A stretch of 64,000 nt of DNA from Macrostomum hystrix (lineage: Eukaryota > Platyhelminthes > Macrostomidae): NCBI GenBank assembly GCA_950097015.1, contig CATNEN010000024.1, positions 1,076,001-1,140,000 of the forward strand, written 5' to 3'. Numbering within the stretch: the first letter of the stretch is position 1; every line of letters begins with the position of its first letter. Positions 54,022-64,000 of the stretch are shown here, piece after piece. The notes beneath the pieces were generated by a model. That model was not told the DNA's origin. It made no database searches and was given only the letters and a program-made list of their open reading frames with translations. The position numbers and the translations under genes were made by a program.

Positions 54022-56510
54022 CTGTGTGAAATTGCGTCTGCTGTGTGAAACTGTGTCTGGTGTTTGAAATTGCGTCTGCTGTGTGAAACTGTGTCTGGTG
54101 TTTGAAATTGCGTCTGCTGTGTGAAACTGTGTCTGGTGTTTGAAATTGCGTCTGCTGTGTGAAACTGTGTCTGGTGTTTGAAATTGCGTCTGCTGTGTGA
54201 AACTGTGTCTGGTGTTTGAAATTGCGTCTGCTGTGTGAAACTGTGTCTGGTGTGTGAAATTGTGTCTGGTGTTTGAAATTGTGTCTGCTGTGTGTAATTG
54301 TGTCTGCTGTGTGAAATTGTGTCTGCTGTGTGTAATTGTGTCTGCTGTGTGAAATTGTGTCTGCTGTGTGAAATTGTGTCTGGTGTGTGAAATTGTGTCT
54401 GGTGTTTGAAATTGTGTCTGGTGTGTGAAATTGTGTCTGGTGTTTGAAATTGTGTCTGCTGTGTGAAATTGTGTCTGGTGTTTGAAATTGTGTCTGCTGT
54501 GTGAAACTGTGTCTGCTGTGTGAAATTGCGTCTGCTGTGTGAAATTGTGTCTGGTGTTTGAAATTGTGTCTGCTGTGTGAAATTGCGTCTGCTGTGTGAA
54601 ACTGTGTCTGGTGTTTGAAATTGTGTCTGCTGTGTGAAACTGTGTCTGGTGTTTGAAATTGCGTCTGCTGTGTGAAACTGTGTCTGGTGTTTGAAATTGC
54701 GTCTGGTGTGTGAAATTGTGTCTGGTGTTTGAAATTGTGTCTGCTGTGTGTAATTGTGTCTGCTGTGTGAAATTGTGTCTGCTGTGTGAAATTGTGTCTG
54801 CTGTGTGAAACTGTGTCTGCTGTGTGAAATTGCGTCTGCTGTGTGAAATTGTGTCTGGTGTTTGAAATTGTGTCTGCTTTGTGAAGTTGTGTCCGCTGTG
54901 TGAAATTGTGTCTGCTGTGTGAAATTGTGTCTGCTGTGTGAAATTGTGTCTGCTGTGTGAAATTGTGTCTGCTGTGTGAAACTGTGTCTGCTGTGTGAAA
55001 TTGCGTCTGCTGTGTGAAATTGTGTCTGGTGTTTGAAATTGTGTCTGCTGTGTAAAGTTGTGTCCGCTGTGTGAAACTGTGTCTGCTGTGTGAAATTGCG
55101 TCTGCTGTGTGAAATTGTGTCTGGTGTTTGAAATTGTGTCTGCTGTGTGTAATTGTGTCTGCTGTGTGAAATTGTGTCTGCTGTGTGAAATTGTGTCTGC
55201 TGTGTGAAACTGTGTCTGCTGTGTGAAATTGCGTCTGCTGTGTGAAACTGTGTCTGGTGTTTGAAATTGTGTCTGCTGTGTGAAATTGTGTCTGGTGTTT
55301 GAAATTGTGTCTGCTGTGTGAAATTGTGTCTGCTGTGTGAAATTGTGTCTGCTGTGTGAAATTGCGTCTGCTGTGTGAAACTGTGTCTGGTGTTTGAAAT
55401 TGTGTCTGCTGTGTGAAGTTGTGTCCGCTGTGTGAAATTGCGTCTGCTGTGTGAAATTGTGTCTGGTGTGTGAAATTGTGTCTGCTGTGTGTAATTGTGT
55501 CTGCTGTGTGAAATTGTGTCTGCTGTGTGTAATTGTGTCTGCTGTGTGAAATTGTGTCTGGTGTTTGAAATTGTGTCTGCTGTGTGAAATTGTGTCTGCT
55601 GTGTGAAATTGTGTCTGCTGTGTGAAATTGCGTCTGCTGTATGAAATTGTGTCTGCTGTGTGAAATTGTGTCTGGTGTTTGAAATTTTGTCTGCTGTGTG
55701 AAGTTGTGTCCGCTGTGTGAAATTGCGTCTGCTGTGTGAAATTGTGTCTGGTGTGTGAAATTGTGTCTGGTGTTTGAAATTGTGTCTGCTGTGTGTAATT
55801 GTGTCTGCTGTGTGAAATTGTGTCTGCTGTGTGAAACTGTGTCTGGTGTGTGAAATTGTGTCTGGTGTTTGAAATTGTGTCTGCTGTGTGTAATTGTGTC
55901 TGCTGTGTGAAATTGTGTCTGCTGTGTGAAATTGTGTCTGGTGTGTGAAATTGTGTCTGGTGTTTGAAATTGTGTCTGCTGTGTGTAATTGTGTCTGCTG
56001 TGTGAAATTGTGTCTGGTGTTTGAAATTGTGTCTGCTGTGTGAAATTGTGTCTGGTGTTTGAAATTGTGTCTGCTGTGTGAAATTGTGTCTGCTGTGTGA
56101 AATTGCGTCTGCTGTGTGAAACTGTGTCTGGTGTTTGAAATTGTGTCTGCTGTGTGAAGTTGTGTCCGCTGTGTGAAATTGCGTCTGCTGTGTGAAATTG
56201 TGTCTGGTGTGTGAAATTGTGTCTGGTGTTTGAAATTGTGTCTGCTGTGTGTAATTGTGTCTGGTGTTTGAAATTGTGTCTGCTGTGTGTAATTGTGTCT
56301 GCTGTGTGAAATTGTGTCTGCTGTGTGAAACTGTGTCTGGTGTTTGAAATTGTGTCTGCTGTGTGTAATTGTGTCTGCTGTGTGAAATTGTGTCTGCTGT
56401 GTGAAACTGTGTCTGGTGTGTGAAATTGTGTCTGGTGTTTGAAATTGTGTCTGCTGTGTGTAATTGTGTCTGCTGTGTGAAATTGTGTCCGCTGTGTGAA
56501 ATTGTGTCTT
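54022..56510. repeat. 19-bp minisatellite (about 130 copies)
   Basis: 2.5-kb array of GTCTGCTGTGTGAAATTGT with variants CTGG/CTGC, TTTG/TGTG, TGCG and AACTG. Blocks of three to six variant units recur in the same order, so segments were duplicated together. It is intergenic, upstream of the NPC2-like gene. Confidence 0.98.
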
Positions 56511-57501
56511 AAATGTGATGTTAAGTCACAGTTCGTTGACTCTCCAGCTTTGCTCCGTTTGATTTTCGTAGAAGATCACAGAGATTTTGTGAGTTCACAC
56601 AAATGTTAAACCTATAGAAACCTATAGAGATTGTTCATCATTCAATTACATTAAATGTGTTTGACGTACTAGCTCGATAGCAACAAAATCCAGGTCCCAC
56701 AATTGATCTTTGCCCGGCCCCGTGATGTTTTCATGTCTCCCAAAGCCAACCAGTCTGCCTATCTATATTGGACAGGAATACTGTTTGGTTTCCTGTTGAC
56801 AATTTGACATTCCTAGGTCAGCTGGCTATAGTTCTAGACCAATATTTTTCGGTTAACTGTTCTAGATGAGACCCACCGCACACTCTTTAAGCCGTCGTCC
56901 TTTGAATTTTCGCAGCGTCAAGTTCTTGCGCACTGGAAAACTGGCGAACTGTTTCTGCCTCTAGATAAGGGAACGAATCTGAACTTGGTGGGGGTAGGCA
57001 TGTGACCGGAGGCCCCCTGGACATTGCAGATGAAGCAGCAGCCAGTGCAGCCACCCCATTCCCTGCAAACTTTTGAGTTCGCGAAGTCAAACTTGGGTTT
57101 GAGTTTGGGCGTCCTTCACAAACTCACATGGAAAACACAAAGTCAAACAGATAATGCGATCTAAAAACTGGCAGCAAATTCATTTTTCAAAGATAATTTT
57201 CTGCCTGAAACCAGTGCCAACACGATTAAACTTGAATTCTGCACGCAGAAACTAGTCAAGGCCAGGCCCGCGGCTCAGGAGTCAAGGCCAGCGCCTGTGG
57301 GTGTCACTGGCTGTCAGTTTTCAGCTAGAGATGTGAAAGATCAAGATAAGACCTGACTAACCCACCCATGCAAAACTTTTGTCGATAAAAGCTCGCCCGC
57401 AGCCGCTGAAAAATCTGGACTGCCAGAAGAAGCGTCGAGAAGTTAAGCCAAGACAGTCGAAGCAATCCCGCAGAGATCAGTCTTTTGACTAAAGAAGCAG
57501 A
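56511..57501. other. Upstream region of the NPC2-like gene
   Basis: Unique sequence holding the presumed promoter and 5' UTR. A minus-strand 67-codon frame at 57090-56887 lacks an ATG and was not called. Confidence 0.4.
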
Positions 57502-58236
57502 ATGCTGAAGCAGATTCTCATTGTTTGCGTGGCCCTGGTCTGTGTGAGCACTGTCTCCGCCACATTCTGGAGACCCTGCCCCGGTGGTGAGTAATTGTTC
57601 TAGTGCGTAACAGCTGATCTGAGGTACACAACAGTTTTGCCTGAACATTCCACCCCTCTTTTTCTGTACCTTGCAGGCTCCAAGACGCTGCACTTTGATG
57701 TCCAAGGCTGCGCCGGCAAGCGGCTGTGCACCGTGCGACGCGGCGAGTCCCGCTCCCTGGCCATGCGGTTCAGAGCCAGTGAGTGAAAACTGCCTATACT
57801 ACTTTTAGTAGGATTTCGCGGAGTAGAATGGGATAAATATTCATCATGCCACTTGAATTCAGCCGCTGACAGCTCGACATTGACCGCCTCCGTGTTCGGC
57901 AAGTCCCGCGGTATGAGCAGCCCAATGCCTCTGGCCAGCAACGTGTTCGACAACAACGCCTGCAACTTCCTTGAGAACGGCGCCACCTGTCCCATCGCTC
58001 GCGACCAGGTCTACAGCTACCGGGTGCCCTTACTCATTGAGCAGTTTTTCCCGCCGGTAAATATTCACTAAATAGTGTTAAACTTGTAGGGAAAAAGTGG
58101 TTTTAGTCAAGCAAGAATATCATCCAACCGACCTGACGTTTTTCAATTGCAGACCACCTACATGATCCAGTTCAGCCTGAAGGACAGTACATCTAGAGTG
58201 CAGTCCTGTGGCCGAATGGTCATCCGAGTCGTGTAA
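57502..58236 (+). CDS. NPC2-like secreted lipid-binding protein (ML domain), 4 exons
   Basis: A small secreted or lysosomal protein of the NPC2/MD-2-related family, which carries cholesterol or other lipids in a beta-sandwich pocket. Exons: 57502-57586, 57677-57778, 57863-58056, 58153-58236, joined in phase to 154 residues, the usual family size. Exon 1 is a signal peptide (LIVCVALVCVSTVSA) followed by FWRPCPGG. Family pattern: VQGCAGKRLCTVRRGES, then NNACNFLENGATCPI, VYSYRVPLLIEQFFPP, and a final IQFSLKDSTSRVQSCGRMVI. Six cysteines match the three conserved disulfides. All introns are about 80-100 bases, unlike the array-filled introns elsewhere in the window. Confidence 0.92.
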
Positions 58237-59842
58237 GCCAAGTCGTCAATCAGCAAATCGAGCTGACACTCACACGCTGAATAACCCACCGCGGCTTTTC
58301 ATTTAACAGCAAAACAGTTTCTTATAAATAAACTCTGCCAGACTTATATTAGATGTGAGAAGGCATTCTCCGCGTTTTGTAATAAGATGCGCACTCTTGT
58401 TTAACTGTTATTTGCTATTTATAGCCGTGTCACACCTCGTCACATAGAGAAGTAGCAGGTAGTCTAATGAATTATAAACCATCGATTAAAAAGTAGATCG
58501 TAGATTCCATGTACCTTTAACCAGCACCTCAGCTGATTGCTTTGGCTTGACTTTCGTTAAGCCTGCGCTGCTGTGTAGCCATCTTCGTAAATCTGTCATT
58601 GCCATTTCGGTCGCTTCACTTCACAGAATAATAAAAAATCCCTTTGTACTCTGCGCTACTATCCAAAAATAGAAATTATTTTTGTAAATCTATGAACACT
58701 CTTATTCTAGTCTGTTGACAATTCTTTTTTTTATTTTTCTGCTTTGCTCAAAGGATTAACAACAAAATAGCGGCAAAATTACTCTTTAATAAGTATGAGG
58801 CCTCACGCAGAAAATAAGACAATTCATTAAAGGAAGACCTGCTCACCTGCACGAAAATATGCTTCTACATGCATGCACCACAGCCGCAGGTGGGTAAATC
58901 AGAATCAAATAAGTGAAAATATAAATTTGTTACAGATAGATCATGATTCATAGTAAATCGACATCAATTAAATAGCATTTTATAGTTAACCAAAAAATAT
59001 ATAATTTCATTAATTCCCGATAATTATGATTATGAGAGAATTCTACTTACTAACTTTACTTTCTTGATTTTCCAAAAAATCTATTGGTTGATCAAGTAAT
59101 TGAAGCACTTTCGAAAAGATCTGCTGCTATTTTGGCAAGCAATAGAACTTGCTGTCCTGTGTTTGAGCGCATTCAACATGAGTCTGCTGCTCAGTACTTA
59201 ATGCAGCTGAATATATTGCTAATATTATTTATGTTTGTTGAATGTATGTAGTGTACCAACTGGGGGAACAGCTGAGTATGTTTCACTGCTTGCCCCCTAC
59301 TGTCGTTTGGCAGCGTTTAGGAGTGTATTATAACGTCTTAGTCTACCACAATGAGACTAATATTTATGCAAGCTAGAGTGTCATTATCGGCGAAAGTGAC
59401 AAGAAACAACTAAAATACTTGAATAATTAAAATTTGTTTTCGACTACACTCTAAGGAATTTTTTCGCAAAGTCAGCATACGAAGCAATGCATTTTGTTAA
59501 AAGCGTCTAATAGTCTCCTAAATGGACTTGAATAATATATATTTAAACATTTATCCTATCCCGTTGGTGTATTTTCATGAAATTTAGAACACATTGCTTT
59601 TCTTAGCTTGTATTTTCAAATCATTTCAGTGGTCCAATCGTGCCATGCTTGACGACCCAACGTGACTTATCTACCAGACAGATCCGCTCCTCAAGCAACA
59701 AATATCATGCATTGTCTAGAGACTTGAGCTCACATCCCACACGAGCAATCAATGTACAAAGGGCTGCCACCAAGCGTTGACAACAAAAATTTTTACGAAA
59801 TTTATTTATCATGGTGCAAATCGTAGAGTACTTTCCCCAAGG
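58237..59842. other. Intergenic, nothing recognised
   Basis: AT-rich 1.6 kb after the NPC2-like gene, containing its poly(A) signal near the left end. No exon, RNA gene or repeat could be supported. Confidence 0.45.
58327..58332 (+). terminator. Poly(A) signal of the NPC2-like gene
   Basis: AATAAA, 90 bases after the TAA at 58234-58236. Confidence 0.65.
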
Positions 59843-60121
59843 TTAAAACACCGCCGACGAGATGAGGCTGATGAGTCTGGTGCAGCAGTTGACATACAGC
59901 TGCAATCCGTTGATGATGTTCTGCTGACTATCAAATTCTCCTTTGCAGGGCTTGCACATGCCGAACGGATCCCTCATGTGGTCAATGGTGAAGCGGATGC
60001 AGGTAACTCTATCAGCTCCGCGGCAGTCCATGGTGCGTAGGACCACGCCTGACTGAGCCCAGCCCACCAGGGCCAGCAGCAGCAGCAGCAGTAGCAGCAC
60101 ACAGGACGTCCTTGATGTCAT
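59843..60121 (-). CDS. Small secreted cysteine-rich peptide, single exon
   Basis: 92 residues from ATG 60121 to TAA 59845-59843. A strong signal peptide (SCVLLLLLLLLALVGWAQS) is followed by a mature chain of about 68 residues. Its six cysteines are in the order DC, TC, MCKPC, NCC. Charged and hydrophobic residues alternate (FTIDHMRDPFG, IINGLQLYV). The signal, even cysteine count and small size suggest a disulfide-folded secreted peptide. I recognise no family; a hormone, defence or adhesion role cannot be told apart. It stands alone, between the NPC2-like and Ly6 genes. The leucine run is encoded by a CTG repeat, which may vary in length. Confidence 0.65.
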   Translation of the reverse strand: MTSRTSCVLLLLLLLLALVGWAQSGVVLRTMDCRGADRVTCIRFTIDHMRDPFGMCKPCKGEFDSQQNIINGLQLYVNCCTRLISLISSAVF

Positions 60122-61316
60122 CAGTTTGCTTGATGCGAAGCGGTGACGTCAGCAAACAATTTTGTCGTATGGTAAAGCAGCGAAGAAGAAACGTGTCAAA
60201 CAAGTTTCGCACCCACGTTGAAAAGTGTTATGCTTAACTTCTCCCAGTAAAAGGGAGTAAAAGGCTGACCTCGTAAATGCAATCTGTCGATTACGAAAAT
60301 TTATGGTGCGAACATCTGCCACATTCGTTTTTAACGGTTTAAATCGACGCTTTCAAGCATAGCCTTGTTGTACACGGAAAATACGAGCGAGTAGCATTTT
60401 GTAGTCCTGCAATACTGCACAGTCGTTCAGTGTTGCGCTAACTCGCCTGTCAAGCCACCCACTTGCCGCTTGTACATTTATTTCTACGTGAGATTACACC
60501 ATGCAAGCTGCAGTTATAAAAGTGAGAACAATATCTCGTTCTCGCCTCGCTCGCACTTCCTTTTAAAGCATTTGATTCCCATTTTAACTATTTCAAACTA
60601 TAGACGACACTACTTTAAGTAGGTGTGGGCAGAACTGATGTAGATGCAGTGTACGAGATTGGTGCTCGACCGGTTTTACAGGTTTAGCCCAAGTGCAATG
60701 ACGCCGGATGGACTCAAAATTGACAAAATATTCCAACAAACACACGGACAGCTACGGAACTAGAGTCCACGTAATGTACTTTTGAATTAGCGCAAATAAT
60801 CCAAGTACAGTAGCTATCTTTTTGCGAATTTGTGTCATATTTATTATGCTTGAATTCGTGCGCTCCCAGGTAAGCAAATCGGAGCAATGGCTTAATCCTG
60901 GTCCATGATTTCTAAAGCAATGTTGAGTGTTTTAGCTGTTACATATATACCTCTGAAGCAGCAGTTTGAGTTTCAACATTCAGACCAGTGTCACAATATC
61001 AAGAGAATGAGCGAATAGCTAAACAAGAAATACAGGTAGCAAAATAATGAAGTTCCCCTTTATGCTGAGTTATGGACATGGTTTATGCCTATGCACATCG
61101 AGATGTACAGCATGTGGGCAGCAAATAGCTGCGAGACAGCTGCTGTACGGCCTCTCAATAAGTGATGTGCATATGAAAACGAATTTAGTACCTCATTATT
61201 TACTATTCACTGTTTTTGCAGCTTTGAGTTTAAATAACAACTGCTTCTACACCCTCGTACTAAGCGTAAGTAGCTTAAATTATTTGTCACCTCTAGCCTA
61301 ACGAAGTAAGCTTGTA
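60122..61316. other. Intergenic, nothing recognised
   Basis: Holds the presumed promoters of the cysteine-rich peptide gene and the first Ly6-type gene, which point away from each other. No exon or repeat could be supported. Confidence 0.4.
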
Positions 61317-61925
61317 ATGATGATCAAACTTATTCCAATAGATATTTTATTGCTGCTTATTATTGCTAAATGTACTCGTAAGTAGATTTTATATTTGAAT
61401 GTCAATTATTGCACCGCTCAGAAAGTTAACTATTATCTAAATTATTCAAATTTCCCAGGCCCAGTGCTAGGGCTTAGCTGCCACTTTGCTTCCAATGCAC
61501 CATCGAAAGATGTCGGCTATAGTGAAGCCTGCACTGAAGGACTCCGTGTCTGCGTGACCTACTCAATCACAACGTCTGGAAGCAAGGCTGTGAGTTGGCT
61601 GGCTATCCCCAGATACAAGGCTCGTGTTTGCATTTGCTGTATAGAATTCCCTGAGCAATGAAGATTTCCATTCTTTTAGTTCTACAAGGGCTGCTATAAT
61701 GGCGAGGGCTGTGCGGGCCTGACTTACATGCCCAACTACAGAGATTGCTACCAGTGCTCCAGCGACAACTGCAACGCTGGCATTGGCGCAACGCCGAGTG
61801 CTCCCCGCCAGCCGTCACCGTCAGCCGCTAGTAAACAAACAAAAGCGAGTGCTAGACCAGCTCAGAATGGTCGGGCTTCCATGCTGATCTCTGTCGCTCT
61901 TGTGCTGTTTTATTACGCTTTCTGA
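61317..61925 (+). CDS. Ly6/uPAR-type three-finger protein with GPI-type tail, 3 exons
   Basis: Exons: 61317-61377, 61459-61589, 61680-61925, joined in phase to 145 residues. Exon 1 is a signal peptide (MMIKLIPIDILLLLIIAKCT) ending in phase 1, as is usual for Ly6 genes. The mature chain opens GLSCHFAS and closes YQCSSDNCNAG, the CxxxxxCN ending that defines the three-finger fold. Eight cysteines were counted (SC, AC, VC, GC, GC, DC, QC, NC). After a Ser/Pro/Ala-rich linker the chain ends in a hydrophobic stretch (SMLISVALVLFYYAF), which fits a signal for glycolipid anchoring at the cell surface. The ligand is unknown. A tandem relative lies at 62997. Confidence 0.88.
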
Positions 61926-62996
61926 CCCACTTGACTCGAATAGAAACTATTTGACAGCCGATCAGATTAATTAAACTCTGAAGTGGCACTTTGACAGCCA
62001 ATGAGTAATACTTTATTAAACGCATTAATACTTTATTAAAATTGCATTGCGGCTCGTATTTACACTTGCATGAAGCCAGTGTCGATTGGAAAATCTATTA
62101 ATAGCAACTTGCTGCATCGAAATGCATCCCAGCAAAGTAATTCTTTCAAATTTCAAAGTGAAAAAATACATTAATCAGTTTTTTGTGCGTACCTCAGTAT
62201 GCATAGCACATACTTTAAGTGCGTTGAACTTTACTTTTATGCGAAGTGTACGCGTACTACATTTGTGGCCCATTTATTTTTACTTGTATGCGCAACTGGT
62301 GCAGGAAAAAACAAAAACGGAAAACTTGCCTTTAGTAAACAAAAATGGTTTCTTGTATAGGTCGACATACTTTACGTGTATTGGTATAGTTGTCATATAT
62401 GCACGCGTACATATTACAATCGTACATTATCTGAACAGACAGCGTACGGGGTTGAGCACTCGCGCTCCGAGTAGAAAACAGAACTAGAAGTTCCTAGTCT
62501 TTCACACTATTGTGCTGCATAAAGAAAATAATTATCACACTGATACTTAGGCATTAAACAAGACAGCAGGTAATCAGAATATTTCAAACCCCAGTACGGT
62601 TGAAGTCCTATTGCAGAATGCAAAGACAATTTCTTGATTTAAACGTTCATGTTGCAGACCTTTGCTTCATGCAATAATGTGACCCGCTTGGGTTCAAAAT
62701 TTTGCGAATAAAGGGGATATAAAGGCTCCATTTAAGTTGATATCCACTTCACTAATTTTAAAAAGCAATGCAGCCATTAAGCTTCTACTTTTCTTCTGTG
62801 GTCTGTGATCTACATGGTCTTCTGTATGGCTGTCTTAATAAGAGTGTTAAGATCTGTTGATGCAAAGATCTTCACAAAGCAGGCGTAAGTGTTATGTTTA
62901 TTGTTTGTTGAGTTCGCGGCAGGTATTTAATATATCTTATGGTAAACAAACCTTTACACCAGATGTTATCTGAATGTACGCGACCATATCTCACAG
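61926..62996. other. Spacer and presumed exon 1 / intron of the second Ly6 gene
   Basis: It contains a TATA box and two imperfect candidates for a first exon (ATG 62768, and ATG 62811 with donor GC/GTAAGT). Neither gives the phase needed by exon 2. A 133-codon open stretch at 62086-62487 has no ATG and was not called. Confidence 0.45.
62718..62723 (+). promoter_or_regulatory. Candidate TATA box of the second Ly6 gene
   Basis: TATAAA in the context GGGGATATAAAGGCTCC, about 45 bases before the ATG at 62768 and 280 bases before exon 2. Confidence 0.4.
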
Positions 62997-63388
62997 GCCC
63001 TGTCCAGGGTCTTCAGTGCCTCTCGGCTTCGGACACTGCCACGCCGGACTCAGGTGTGAGCGTCAAGTGCGTCGATGGATACAACTATTGCATCAAGTTC
63101 CGAGTTACCATTGCTGCAAAGAAGTCAGTTAGTTGGTCTCTAAAAGCCATGCAATATTAGCATTTAAAAGACTAAAAGTATTACGAAGACTCAGTGTGTG
63201 TCCGTTTTCTAGCTCGTATTTCTATAGCAACTTTTCTATTTGTAGCAGAGCAGTTGTCTATCAGGCCATCATTTCAGTTTTACAAGGCCAGCTACACAGC
63301 CAAAGGCTGCAAGACTCTGACTGCCTTGCCCAACTATGGAGACTGTGCAGTTTGCGACAAAGACAACTGCAATTCTGTGATGAATTAG
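62997..63388 (+). CDS. Second Ly6/uPAR-type gene, exons 2-3 (start exon unresolved)
   Basis: Exons 62997-63127 and 63278-63388. Exon 2 is 131 bases, exactly the length of exon 2 in the neighbour at 61459, with the same phase. Its donor is aligned too (TCA/GTTAGTTGG versus GCT/GTGAGTTGG). Exon 2 reads GLQCLSAS, VKCVDGYNYCIKF; exon 3 opens FYKASYTAKGC and ends CAVCDKDNCNSVMN with a TAG. Seven cysteines remain against eight in the neighbour, and there is no hydrophobic tail, so the product would be secreted, not anchored. No start exon fits the required phase. Either the first exon is elsewhere or the copy is decaying. Confidence 0.72.
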
Positions 63389-63559
63389 ATTGCAGCTCGT
63401 GCGACCTATTGTGAAGGCTGAAAGTACATACGAGCTCACAAATCAGCTTTGTACTAAACAATGCAGTACGTGTATAAGTGGTTGTACGAGTAATGTATTA
63501 TTAAATCACTCGCAATGACAATTATGATTATTTACAAATAGATAACGCTTCGCTCGTTT

Positions 63560-63565
63560 AATAAA
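63560..63565 (+). terminator. Candidate poly(A) signal of the second Ly6 gene
   Basis: AATAAA in TTTAATAAACATAA, about 170 bases after the TAG. Another AATAAA lies near 63676. Confidence 0.45.
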
Positions 63566-63744
63566 CATAATATACCATGAGCTATACTTTAGTACTCGTA
63601 TGTAAGCGACAACCTATAAAGTAGTCTGTGTCACACACATGAATGCTACTTTTGTATTTTGCGAGTAGTAATGCGAGAATAAAGAAATAAAGAGTTTTGC
63701 AGATATTTCGGGTTAGAGATCTGACAGCTGACCACCAGCCCTCA

Positions 63745-63840
63745 ATTGTCAACTGGGGGAAAATTGTCAACTGGGGTAACATTGTCAACTGGGGAATCAT
63801 TGTCAACTGGGTGATCATTGTCAACTGGGTGATCATTGTA
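63745..63840. repeat. Short ~18-bp tandem repeat
   Basis: About five to six copies of ATTGTCAACTGGGG plus a variable 2-4 base joint (GAAA, TAAC, AATC, TGATC). Small and intergenic. Confidence 0.9.
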
Positions 63841-63967
63841 GCTTAAAAAAAGCAGAAAAATACCGCTGCTAAAAAGTATATACAAGACGAATTAAAAATG
63901 TTTCTGCTCCCCGAAGGGGGGCAAAACTTGCTAGTAAGAAACTAAATGCCAGATGTCGTTAAGCAAG

Positions 63968-64000
63968 GGCCGCGTGGCACAATGGATAACGCGTCTGACT
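63968..64000 (+). tRNA. tRNA-Arg, 5' half (cut by the window end)
   Basis: GGCCGCGTGGCACAATGGAT continuing AACGCGTCTGACT is the acceptor 5' strand, complete D arm and start of the anticodon stem of eukaryotic tRNA-Arg. The usual animal TCG/ACG-type arginine tRNA begins almost identically. The anticodon lies just beyond the window, so the isoacceptor is unknown. A tRNA-derived SINE cannot be excluded without the 3' half. Confidence 0.85.

Noticed and set aside
56887-57090. 67-codon minus-strand frame upstream of the NPC2-like gene
   Set aside because: No ATG at its start and no joined exon could be found. Left as non-coding.
62086-62487. 133-codon open frame between the two Ly6 genes
   Set aside because: It begins at a TTG with no ATG before the body, has no splice signals and no family resemblance. 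AT-rich composition matches non-coding flanks.
62811-62884. Signal-peptide exon for the second Ly6 gene
   Set aside because: It has an ATG, a hydrophobic stretch and a GTAAGT donor, but leaves two bases, while exon 2 at 62997 needs one. It was not joined.

Overview
The window is animal (metazoan) nuclear DNA. Every gene I could rebuild is split by GT-AG introns (one candidate GC-AG). The proteins are animal families: a voltage-sensing phosphatase, collagen-type prolyl 4-hydroxylase alpha, a harmonin/whirlin-like PDZ protein, NPC2, Ly6, PLAC8 and aquaporin. Coding exons are GC-rich and the surrounding DNA is AT-rich. A very large share is tandem repeat. I cannot fix the phylum. An invertebrate, possibly a spiralian such as a free-living flatworm, is a guess based only on gene set and repeat load.

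Layout. 1-1053: a 20-bp minisatellite followed by the last exon of a Tudor-domain gene (+). 1255-1661: a 38-40 bp minisatellite. 4371-1969: an aquaporin (-), with arrays filling introns 1 and 3. 5190-9248: a 4-kb satellite built on an 11-mer with higher-order cassettes. 9825-10335: a 21-bp array. 10511-10867: last exon of a PLAC8-family gene (+), followed by a near-perfect palindrome and a tRNA-derived SINE candidate. 28370-13338: a 12-exon gene (-) for a protein with two cyclic-nucleotide-binding domains. Its intron 5 carries a young 4.6-kb Ty3/gypsy-type LTR retrotransposon (19113-23740) inserted inside a 20-bp minisatellite. 29266-30315: a 32-bp array. 30596-38736: prolyl 4-hydroxylase alpha (+, 4 exons), whose introns hold a 3.2-kb CT-rich block, a 28-bp array and a 14-bp array. 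44469-39084: voltage-sensing phosphatase (-, 12 exons), with a 23-bp array filling intron 4. 45997-50248: PDZ protein (+, 8 exons). 51640-53410: dead non-LTR retrotransposon. 54022-56510: a 19-bp array. 57502-58236: NPC2-like gene (+, 4 exons). 60121-59843: small cysteine-rich secreted peptide (-). 61317-61925 and 62997-63388: two tandem Ly6-type genes (+). 63968-64000: 5' half of a tRNA-Arg cut off by the window end.

These are unlinked housekeeping, membrane and secreted functions, with no sign of a shared pathway. The unifying structural feature is that most long introns are filled by gene-specific minisatellites with unrelated units. Several begin within a few bases of the 5' splice site and stop about 35-60 bases before the 3' splice site. 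Exon joins below were deduced from splice-site consensus, reading phase and protein family pattern; none was tested against transcripts.
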